From NCBI GenBank assembly GCA_036898135.1, contig CM072526.1, forward strand, positions 56,089,108 through 56,153,107: a DNA stretch of 64,000 nucleotides, in the 5' to 3' direction. The position numbers and the translations under genes are program-made. Source of the stretch: Oncomelania hupensis (taxonomy: Eukaryota > Mollusca > Gastropoda > Littorinimorpha > Pomatiopsidae). Below the pieces are notes generated by a model. That model was not told where the DNA came from, searched no databases, and saw only the letters and a program-made list of their open reading frames with translations. Of the stretch, positions 17,829-26,600 are shown piece by piece. Positions within the stretch are counted from its first letter, which is position 1, and the number at the start of each line of letters is the position of its first letter.

Positions 17829-18947
17829 TTAGCTTTTATACTGACCGATGTTAGATGCATCAATCCAGCTATTAAAGGCATCTGAATATCCCAACCATTT
17901 GACAAGCACTTGGCGACCTCTACGACGTAATATTTTCTCAATTTTATAGATACCGCTGTCGATCACTTTTTGTAGTTCTAATTCATAAAAAGTTCCTTGA
18001 ATGAGCTGTCCATTATCGTCTCGTATTTTATATACATAAGGGAATGTTTTTAAATGTCTTTGAGCGATAGTAAACAATTCTTGTGACCATTTAGGTAAAT
18101 ATCCTTTATGAAACGTACGTCTAGATTCTGCAATGCGAACTCGATCACCTACAGAAAACTTGGGTAAAGAAGATCTGACAGGCTTATTGTCCAAAACTTT
18201 GGCATACAAAGCTTCATAAACACGATGAATGTTATCTGATGTCACGAGGCGCGGCTGGGTTTTAATAGATCGATGATAGGTTGAGTTATAACTATCTAAT
18301 AACTCTTGTAACACATCTACATAACGACGTGTATTGTGATGCGTAAAATATCGATACATTTTTCCTTTTAATGTACGATTAAATCGTTCCACCACGGCTG
18401 CTTTAATGTCCTCATTTTCTGAAGTAAAATGATGAATTTTGTTTTTCTTTAAAAACATTTGAAATGGTTTATTTTTAAATTCTGTTCCTTTATCAGTTTG
18501 TAAGTGACGTGGAGACTTTGGGCTTTGTCGTAAAATGTCAGCAAAAGCCTCGATTAAAGCAGCGCTCGTTTTATTTTTGAGTGCGCGAGCATAAGCTACT
18601 TTAGAAAACACATCAATGACTGTTAAAATATAGCGATGACCCGAGTTGACGTTTTTAAAGCGAGATAAGTCACACAAGTCTGCTTGCCACTGATCATAGG
18701 GTCCAGAGACGACGATGGATCGTCGAAGAAACTTTTGCCGGGTAGGATGATGAAGTGTATATGTATCTTGCTGTTGAAGCCATTGTTTTAATCGGGGTTT
18801 GTGTTGAGGCAAAGTCGAGGCATGACGTAAATAGGCGCTGGCTCCGCTATAAGCCCCTGGGTAGGCTGGATGAAAATATTCTTTTTTCCATATAGATTCT
18901 ATGGACTTTTGGGCTGCATGTTGTCGTTTTCGAGCCATGATTCCCAA
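17829..18947 (-). CDS. INT: Retroviral-type integrase with C-terminal chromodomain
   Basis: Up to 372 residues; the start could be Met1 (18947) or Met4 (18938, MARKRQ). The rve catalytic core is clear: Asp90 in WQADLCDLS, Asp152 in LQTDKGTEF, and Glu187 in AAVVERFNRTLKG, giving a D,D(~35)E triad. An SH3-like segment follows (FSVGDRVRI near 265-272). The last ~40 residues, IEKILRRRGRQVLVKWLGY, then SWIDASNI, form a chromodomain. The enzyme would insert element DNA into the host genome and produce the target duplication. The chromodomain may steer it to marked chromatin, as shown for chromoviral integrases. Intact, with no missing catalytic residue. The 5' end overlaps the preceding broken gene by about 49 bp. 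Confidence 0.92.
   Translation of the reverse strand: MGIMARKRQHAAQKSIESIWKKEYFHPAYPGAYSGASAYLRHASTLPQHKPRLKQWLQQQDTYTLHHPTRQKFLRRSIVVSGPYDQWQADLCDLSRFKNVNSGHRYILTVIDVFSKVAYARALKNKTSAALIEAFADILRQSPKSPRHLQTDKGTEFKNKPFQMFLKKNKIHHFTSENEDIKAAVVERFNRTLKGKMYRYFTHHNTRRYVDVLQELLDSYNSTYHRSIKTQPRLVTSDNIHRVYEALYAKVLDNKPVRSSLPKFSVGDRVRIAESRRTFHKGYLPKWSQELFTIAQRHLKTFPYVYKIRDDNGQLIQGTFYELELQKVIDSGIYKIEKILRRRGRQVLVKWLGYSDAFNSWIDASNIGQYKS
17833..17840 (-). promoter_or_regulatory. TATA box of penton gene
   Basis: TATAAAAG on the minus strand, about 51-58 bp before the ATG at 17782. It lies inside the end of the integrase reading frame and supports the internal start choice. Confidence 0.5.
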
Positions 18948-19686
18948 GCCAACGCTTTTTTGAGTGTTTTTTTGGCTTGTTTCTTTTTCTTTTTGGTTGA
19001 ACTTTTGGAGGTATCATTGTCATCAAACATAGATGATGGAGAGGGTGGTGATGTAGCCCTGATGTCGTCAGCAAACACTTGATGATACCGTTGAATATTT
19101 CCTAAATATTGTCGAGGGATGTTGGTTTGTTTTAAACCTTGGGCAAAAAACACGCCAGCCCGCAGGGGGTGGTAGCAACTGTCTCGCTTTGGTCGAATGT
19201 AAAACATCATGAACTAGATCTACGATGTTTGTGTTAGGAATGATGTTGTCACGCCACACCAGATTGCCCTGACTGGTATACGTCATCACATCATTGTCTT
19301 TTAAATGCTGCATCAATTTACGCCCTTTGCTACGAAGACTAGCGGGAAGACTATGAACCACCTCTTCAGTCATATCAGCTAGTGTTGCTGGTGTTGGGAG
19401 TGACGCAGCTGCTGACGCTGTTGCTGTATCTATGGATGTAGATGGTTGAGACTGATAGTGATACTGATCTTGATAAGAAAGATATCGTTGCAGTAGTTGT
19501 TTGATACGCTCGCAGTTTTTGTTCCGTATTGAGCGAAGATGATTGTAATATAATAGTCATTTGTTGATCCAAATCACTCAGCTGATTTACAAGAGGTGGT
19601 GTAGGAGGCTCCGGTCGCAACGGTGTTGATGAAGGTATCATGTTCTCACTCGCTGGAACGAGTTTCATTTTGATGGCGTGTTGCAT
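18899..19686 (-). pseudogene. Polinton KMKL-type protein, two frameshifts
   Basis: Three overlapping frames together look like one gene of about 260 codons. Segment 1 (19686 to about 19510) has MKLVPAS and LSDLDQQMTIIL. The downstream reading continues in another frame with LLQRYLSYQDQ, then SLPASLRSKGRKLMQHL and NIVDLVHDVL (to about 19155). A second shift leads to FFAQGLKQTNIPRQYLGN and a Lys-rich end to 18899. In related elements a KMKLVP start, an LQRYL..dQ helix and an 'IPGsNIVDLi.d.L' segment belong to one uncharacterised protein. Breaks are near 19505-19520 and 19145-19160. A real decay and two sequencing indels are both possible. The product may be a virion-associated protein, but this is not established. 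Confidence 0.55.
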
Positions 19687-19692
19687 TTTTTA

Positions 19693-20025
19693 TTATTGTG
19701 GTTGTGGAAATAAACCACCTAGCAGTTGTGTAGCTAGTGGTATCAGCAGTTGTAGAAATCCTCCTTTTTGTATTAATTTTTGTCGTTTGACTGTGTTTGA
19801 TTTAGGCGCTATCAAACGGCGAAGCTTGTGCTTATGCCGAGCCCATCGTTGTTTCTGACCACGCGATAGTTTAACATGTCCTTTAAGTACATTATGTACC
19901 ATCTCACACAAACAGTTAATAACACGAGGTTGTTTCAACAGTTGTTGGCGCTGATGTTTTTTTTTAGCACGTAATAAAGGAATCAAAGGTTGAAGTCGAG
20001 TCTGAGCACGATGTGTCTTCGCCAT
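19693..20025 (-). CDS. Polinton small basic protein ending QKGGF..LL
   Basis: 110 residues, intact and strongly basic (Lys/Arg/His-rich). It begins MAKTHRAQTRLQPLI, has a CEMVHNVLKGHVKLSRGQKQ segment at about 41-58, and closes with a hydrophobic LIQKGGFLQLLIPLATQLLGGL tail after about residue 84 (quoted part ends at ATQLL). This architecture, 'vLnGnv.Lt..QK..L.rhk..lr.L' plus a QKGGF tail, recurs in almost every animal Polinton. The charge suggests DNA condensation in the core; that is an inference. A TATA-like TATATAAAAC lies 43-56 bp upstream. Confidence 0.72.
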   Translation of the reverse strand: MAKTHRAQTRLQPLIPLLRAKKKHQRQQLLKQPRVINCLCEMVHNVLKGHVKLSRGQKQRWARHKHKLRRLIAPKSNTVKRQKLIQKGGFLQLLIPLATQLLGGLFPQPQ

Positions 20026-20067
20026 GGTAGTCTTTTTTCATCTGAATGTCTGATAACGGATAACACC

Positions 20068-20081
20068 TGTTTTATATATTG
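20068..20081 (-). promoter_or_regulatory. TATA box upstream of the basic protein gene
   Basis: AATATATAAAACAG on the minus strand, placed across the stop codon of the ATPase gene and 43-56 bp before the ATG at 20025. Confidence 0.45.
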
Positions 20082-20713
20082 TTTTTAGGAATATAGACGA
20101 TCGGATGTGGATCAAAAACATGAGTGCGCACACGATAGGTTTCAGGAGTTTGTTGTTTAAAATCTAAAAAGAGATATCCATAAGCCTCTCGGGTTGCATC
20201 TTGATAGGCCTCACGTAAAAAATGATGCCGTTTAGGAAAAGTTTGCATAGCCAAGTGTAAAATTTGATCCGCAGATCTTGGATTTTTACCCAACCACAGA
20301 TAATGTGCATTTAATGAAATCGTCCGATGATGTTTGCTAGTATGAAATATATTTTGCACCATATAAGCCATACTTATATTTCCGTGATGACATTTTTTAA
20401 TAAAAAATTCAGCCACACGCTGTTCCATCACAGGATTATCCATATGATCGTCGACCACCAATAAGGTTGCAATAGTCGAATCAAAGTCCACTCCATCTAA
20501 ACTTTCTACAAAATCAATAGATATGGGACTTGTCTCTCGTAGCTGTCCAAATAAGTCTTGATATTGATGATAGACATACACCACTTTTTCAATAGGCGGT
20601 TGAATGTGAGTTTTACAATGTTGAATCAATTGTGCAATAAAAAATGTTTTACCACAGCCAGAAGGACCCGCGAGAAAGATCGAGAACGGATGTTGTAAAA
20701 AACGCACATCCAT
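20072..20713 (-). CDS. ATP: FtsK/HerA-type DNA-packaging ATPase
   Basis: 213 residues, intact. Walker A GPSGCGKT is at residues 16-23 (within IFLAGPSGCGKTFFIAQLI). Walker B LLVVDDHMD is at 84-92. A downstream segment with FHTSKHHRTISLNAHYLW (about 123-140) matches the A32-like family, where a polar residue after Walker B and an Asn/Arg sensor region are present. The enzyme would pump the linear genome into capsids through ATP hydrolysis. Length is normal for Polintons (about 200-260). The start MDVRFLQHPF is supported by its position a few residues before the first strand. Confidence 0.9.
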   Translation of the reverse strand: MDVRFLQHPFSIFLAGPSGCGKTFFIAQLIQHCKTHIQPPIEKVVYVYHQYQDLFGQLRETSPISIDFVESLDGVDFDSTIATLLVVDDHMDNPVMEQRVAEFFIKKCHHGNISMAYMVQNIFHTSKHHRTISLNAHYLWLGKNPRSADQILHLAMQTFPKRHHFLREAYQDATREAYGYLFLDFKQQTPETYRVRTHVFDPHPIVYIPKNNI

Positions 20714-20765
20714 GATAAGTCACTCTATCAATGTCAAGCAAAAAAAAAAAAAACAAAAAAAAAAG

Positions 20766-23239
20766 TTAGAGGTCCAGCGCCACGGTAGAGACACCGTCTG
20801 ACAATACCTTTCTTTTAGTGTAGAGATAGGATAAACCTCTTTTGGGTTGGATATAAGTTCGCATCACATTTTGTGCGTCAAGACGAAAACCTCGATTAAC
20901 CACATGATGTGGCGTTTGTGCCGTTAGTACGGTTTGAAAGTTAGCTATGGTTAATGGATTGCACCTTTTTTGCACGCCTTTGCAAGACACCTTAGTGGTT
21001 GTATGAGTGCTACATGCGTAGCTTTTGGGTGCCAAAGAGATAATTTTATCAGCTTTGGCTTCCAGCTTCCATAAACCTGGTTCTCGCGTTTGGTGTTTAT
21101 GTGCTGCAACACAGCATGGGGGTGGTGATGATGGTGGTGGTGGTGCTGATGGTCCCGGCAGAGATGATGTTGATAGCGGAGGCGATGGTGTCGATAGTGA
21201 TGGTGGTAGACTGTCGTTGTTTTTATGCGTTTGGCAATATTGAGTAGGCAACCATTCGTCCCGATGTTTGTTGAAGTGATCCCTACGATCGGGACGAATG
21301 ACGTCTTCTAAAGTGTCACCACTTAATGCCAAATATAGCGAGTCGGTGTCGCAGGTGATGAGTTGATAGTCGCATCGTTCAACGTAAAAGTCGATAAAGT
21401 GGTAGTAGAATTGCAAAAGCTTGAGTTTTGCGTACCCGTACACAAATAATCCGATGTGTAGAGGTAGATTTTGGTCGATGCTGGTCAATCGGCACTCTAC
21501 CTCGTAATAATCATTTTGTACGGGTACGCATCTTTTAAATCGTGGATCGTGGATCGCTTTGGTGGCGCCCTTGGCATCCGTGATGAACGCCTTGGTGTGA
21601 CGATCACGCCTCATCAAGGTTCGGCCATAGGAGCTGTTGCCCTGGATCAAACAAAACAAAAAAAACAAAAAATGAGTCCCCTCAAAATAAAAAAACATGC
21701 GCGCACACGCACGCGTGCACGTGTGTAGACACTTTTAGCAATGCACGGACATGGTATCTTGGTTGCATGGGTTGCGTGTTTTTGTTTCCAATGCATTTTA
21801 TTGTATTTTGCCGTGCACTTTTGAAAATTTGATCGTGCAGAGTATTAAAAATGAGCATGTTTAGTCGTTCACACATGCGCGCACACGTGCATGCGTATGA
21901 TTTTATCGTTGCACGGACATGGTATTATCGATGCACGGGTTGTGTGTTTTGTTTTCAATGCATTTTATTGTATTTTGGCGTGCACTTTAAAAATTTGATC
22001 GTGCAGTGTATTAAAAATGGGCGTGCATAGTATTAAAAATGCGTGCACATGATAAAAAAAAAAAAGACTCACCACGAGTTTGTAAGCTGCGGCGATGATG
22101 GCCTTGTCGTCATCCAAGTCTGCTTCTCGTCGGGCGCTGGTCACCTTGTCTGTGAATTTTTGGAAGCAGGGCTGTTTGTTGTATTGAATCACCTGATGGA
22201 TTTTGGTGACTCGTAGCCCTTGTTGCAAATACCACTGGAGTAGGGGGGTGATAAGTAATATTTTTTCTCCACGAAAACTGGAAATGAGGGAGCGTTGTGG
22301 TTGTTTCAAGAAGCCATGCGCTTCCGCAAACGCCTTCATGTGAGGACCGATGTCATTTCGGCCGATGTTGGTGTTTTTGAAGATTGGTGGAAATTCTTCA
22401 AATCGAGGTTTCAGTTGATCCGGAACCTCAATATCAACTTCCACGAATCCAAACATGGCCCCAGTCCTCACATGCTCCAAGATCTCCGTTTCGGTCATGC
22501 CCCCACTGTAAAAGGCGGGTCCAGACTCAAATCGAGGAGCCCAATATGCCACTTCTTTCTTGTTTTTCTTTCTATAATCTTGCCATTGACACTCTCGCAT
22601 GATGCGTAGATTGACGCCGATTTTTCGAAGATAGGCATCTTTTTCCTGTGTGTCGTCGGCTCTCTTCTTTTTTAGGTCGGGGTCCAAATTTTGTGTTAGT
22701 CGGCAATCATGCCCATGCCAATAACAGCCGTGAAATTGAAATGCCGTGTTTGATTTTTGTTCCCAACCATCCACGGGAAGCTTTCTTCCTCCTAGCCTTT
22801 TTTCTACTCCCCTATTATATTGGTGTTGGATGTCTCTCTTTTCTTTAGCTGCTATATATTCTAACCATTCCAAACAAATCTTGCTCTGTCGATTTTTTTT
22901 CCAATCTAAATAAAATCCCTCTTCTGCCTTTCTTCTTAAATAAAACCCTACCGGCATAGGTTCTGACATACATTTCAGATATAGGCTATTGGCATCATAC
23001 CCCTCAATGGTCTTGCAGAGTTTTGGAGAAATGATGTTGGGGTCCGCCGATCTGATGTAGGTGACATCTTTTTCATGATATCTATGAAAAACAATGGCTG
23101 GACCACCACACACCGAATCCCGCATTGTATAATACATATCTTTATCCTGTTCATCGCAAAGCGCAAAAAAATTGCGGCAACTTGAGTGCAAAAAGCGATC
23201 TGTTAGCCCTGGTAGTGTCACGCCGTCATAGAACATGTC
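20766..23239 (-). CDS. POLB: Protein-primed DNA polymerase B, N-terminal part missing, one intron
   Basis: Two exons are visible. Exon A runs 23239-22073 and exon B runs 21641-20766, with an intron at 22072-21642. Exon A opens with a PGLTDRFL region and VCGGPAIVFHRYHE, then motif A at GYDANSLYL (first exon frame residues 79-87) and an HGCYWHGH segment (169-176) found in Polinton polymerases. Exon B starts with motif B, GNSSYG, and has motif C, CDTDSLYL, about 96 residues later, then a LAPKSYAC stretch and the C-terminus. The palm motifs for nucleotide addition are thus present. Missing are the 3'-5' exonuclease and any terminal-protein domain: about 680 of over 1,000 residues remain, because the satellite starts at 23240. 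A Ser/Pro-rich stretch lies between motif C and the KSYAC segment and looks expanded. The copy is unlikely to be functional as it stands. Confidence 0.85.
21642..22072 (-). other. Intron in POLB containing a tandem duplication
   Basis: The donor GTGAGT follows codon 388 of the upstream frame exactly in phase 0. The acceptor (TTTGATCCAG) joins in phase 0 directly before the motif-B codons. Both flanking frames read into nonsense past these points. Inside are two direct copies of a ~175-bp unit (about 21699-21872 and 21873-22040), each with TGCACGGACATGGTAT and AATGCATTTTATTGTATTTT. Confidence 0.82.
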
Positions 23240-23600
23240 TAACCTGTAATAGTATTACTGCTAGCCTGCATTAGTATTGGTGCTAGCCTGTAACCTGTAA
23301 TAGTATTGCTGCTAGCCTGTAACCTGTAATAGTATTGCTGCTAGCCTGTAACCTGTTATAGTATTGCTGCTAGCCTGTAACATGTAATAGTATTGCTGCT
23401 AGCCTGTAACCTGTAATAGTATTGCTGCTAGGATGTAATATTATTGCTGCTAACTTAATAGTATTGCTGCTAGCCTGCAATAGTATTGCTGCTAGCCTGT
23501 AACCTGTAATAGTATTGCTGCTAGCCTGTAACCTGTAAAAAAATATTGCTGCTAGCCTGTAACCTGTAATAGTATTGCTCCTAGCCTGTAACCTGTAATA
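23240..23600 (+). repeat. 29/22-bp satellite, plus-oriented block
   Basis: Units of the form TGCTAGCCTGTAACCTGTAATAGTATTGC start immediately at the POLB break. The variant order (for example GGATGTAATATTATTGC and GCTAACTTAATAG) matches 50825-51160 almost base for base, so this block is a copy of that part of the right arm. Confidence 0.93.
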
Positions 23601-26600
23601 TATTACAGGCTAGCAGCAATACTATTACAGGTTACAGGCTAGCAGCAATACTATTACAGGTTACAGGCTAGCAGCAATACTATTACAGGTTACAGGCTAG
23701 CAGCAATACTATTACAGGTTACAGGCTAGCAGCAATACTATTACAGGTTACAGGCTAGCAGCAATACTATTACAGGTTTTAAACTAGCAGCAATATTACT
23801 ACAGGTTACAGGCTAGCAGCAATATTATTACAGGCTAGCAGCAATACTATTACAGGTCACAGGCTAGCAGCAATACTATTACAGGTTACAGGCTAGCAGC
23901 AATACTATTACAGGTTACAGGCTAGCAGTAATACTATTACAGGTCACAGGCTAGCAGCAATACTATTACAGGTTACAGGCTAGCAGCAATACTATTACAG
24001 GTTAAAGGCTAGCAGCGTTACTATTGCAGGTTAAAGGCTAGCAGCAATACTATTACAGGTTACAGGCTAGCAGCAATACTATTACAGGTTACATGCTAGC
24101 AGCAATACTATTACAGGTTACAGGCTAGCAGCAATACTATTACAGGCTAGCAGCAATAATATTACAGGATACAGGCTAGCAGCAATACTATTACAGGTTA
24201 CAGGCTAGAAGCAATACTATTACAGGTTACAGGCTAGCAGCAATACTATTACAAGTTACAGGCTAGCAGCAATACTATTACAGGTTTTAAACTAGCAGCA
24301 ATATTATTACAGGTTACAGGCTAGCAGCAATATTATTACAGGCTAGCAGCAATATTATTACAGGTTACAGGCTAGCAGCAATACTATTACAGGTTACAGG
24401 CTAGCAGCGTTACTATTGCAGGATATAGGCTAGCAGCAATACTATTACAGGTTACAGGCTAGCAGCAATACTATTACAAGTTACAGGCTAGCAGCAATAC
24501 TATCACAGGTTACAGGCTAGCAGCAATACTATTACAGGCTAGCAGCAATACTATTACAGGTTACAGGCTAGCAGCAATACTATTACAGGTTACAAGCTAG
24601 CAGCAATACTATTACAGGTTACAGGCTAGCAGCAATACTATTACAGGTTACAGGCTAGCAGCAATACTACTACAGGCTAGCAGCAATACTATTACAGGTT
24701 ACAGGATAGCAGCAATACTATTACAGGTTACATTCTAGCAGCAATACTATCACAGGTTACAGGCTAGCAGCAATATTATTAAAGCCTAGCAGCAATACTA
24801 TTACAGGTTACAGGCTAGGAGCAATACTATTACAGGTTACAGGCTAGCAGCAATACTATTACAGGTTGTTTGCTAGCAGCAACACTATTACAGGCTAGCA
24901 GCAATACTATTACAGGTTACAAGCTAGCAGCATTACCAATACAGGTTACAGGCTAGCAGCAATACTATTACAGGTTACAGGCTAGCAGCAATACTATTAC
25001 AGGTTACAGGCTAGCAGCAATACTATTACAGGCTAGCAGCAATACTATTACAGGTTACAGGCTAGCAGCAATACTATTACAGGTTACAGGCTAGCAGCAT
25101 TACTATTACAGGTTACAGGTTAGCAGCAATACCATTACAGGTTACAGGTTAGCAGCAATACTATTACAGGTTACAGGCTAGCAGAATAACTACTATAGGT
25201 TTCAGGCTAGCAGCATTACTATTACAGGCTAGCAGCAATACTATTACAGGTTACAGGCTAGCAGCAATACTATTACAGGTTACAGGCTAGCAGCAATACT
25301 ATTACATGTTACAGTCTAGCAGCGTTACTATTGCAGATTACAGGCTAGCAGCAATGCTATTACAGGTTACAGGCTAACAGCAATACTTCTACAGGTTACA
25401 GGCTAGCAGCAAAACTATTACAAATTACAGGCTAGCAGCAATACTATTACAGGCTAGCAGCAATACTATTACAGGTTACAGGCTAGCAGCAATACTATTA
25501 CAGACTAGCAGCAATACTATTACAGGTTACAGGCTAGCAGCAATACTATTACAGGTTACAGGCTAGCAGCAATACTATTACAGTTTACAGGCTAGCAGCA
25601 ATACTATTACAGGTTACAGGCTAGCAGCAATACTATTACAGGTTACAGGCTAGCAGCAATACTATTACAGGTTACAGGCTAGCAGCAATACTAGTACAGA
25701 TTACAGGCTAGCAGCAATACTATTACAGGTTACAGTCTAGCAGCAATACTACTACAGGTTACAGGCTAGCAGCAATACTATTACAGGCTAGCAGCAATAC
25801 TATTACAGGTTACAGGCTAGCAGCAATACTATTACAGGTTACAGACTAGCAGCAATACTATTACAGGTTACAGGCTAGCAGCAATACTATTAAAGGTTAC
25901 AGGCTAGCAGCAGTACTATTACAGGCTACAGGCTAGCAGCAATACTATTACAGGCTAGCAGCATTACTATTACAGGTTAGCAGCAATACTATTACATGTA
26001 ACAGTCTAGCAGCGTTACTATAGCAGATTACAGGCTAGCAGCAATGCTATTACAGGTTACAGGCTAACAGCAATACTTCTACAGGTTACAGGCTAGCAGC
26101 AAAACTATTACAAACTACAGGCTAGCAGCAATACTATTACAGGCTAGCAGCAATACTATTACAGGTTAAAGGCTAGCAGCAATACTATTACAGACTAGCA
26201 GCAATAATATTACAGGTTACAGGCTAGCAGCAATACTATTACAGGTTACAGGCTAGCAGCAATACTATTACAGGTTACAGGCTAGCAGCAATACTATTAC
26301 AGGCTAGCAGCAATACTATTACAGGTTACAGGCTAGCAGCAATACTATTACAGGTTACAGGCTAGCAGCAATACTATTACAGGTTACAGGCTAGCAGCAA
26401 AAGTTTTACAAGCTAGCAGCAATATTATTACAGGTTACAGGCTAGCAGCAATACTATTACAGGTTACAGGCTAGCAGCAATACTATTACAGGTTACAGGC
26501 TAGCAGCAATACTATTACAGATTACAGGTTAGCAGCAATACTATTACAGGTTACAGGCTAGCAGCAATACTACTACAGGTTACAGGCTAGCAGCAATACT

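Larger units (their letters stand above)
13189..23239 (-). mobile_element. Maverick/Polinton (adintovirus-like) element, both ends missing
   Basis: Twelve gene segments on the minus strand include the full diagnostic set: protein-primed family B polymerase, retroviral-type integrase, packaging ATPase, adenain-like cysteine protease, double jelly-roll capsid protein and penton. This set defines Polintons. Complete elements are usually 15-20 kb with long terminal inverted repeats and 6-bp target duplications. Here about 10 kb remains and no TIR is present. The left side breaks into a GA/TC microsatellite inside the small Cys/His gene. The right side breaks into the 29-bp satellite inside POLB. 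The intact frames of the virion genes suggest a relatively young insertion, while frameshifts in homopolymers could be decay or sequencing error. Confidence 0.95.

Noticed and set aside
16988..17941. 317-residue form of the penton
   Set aside because: The extra N-terminal 53 residues overlap the integrase 3' end and lie above the TATA box; family members start at the MSSFYITLPSN position (17782).
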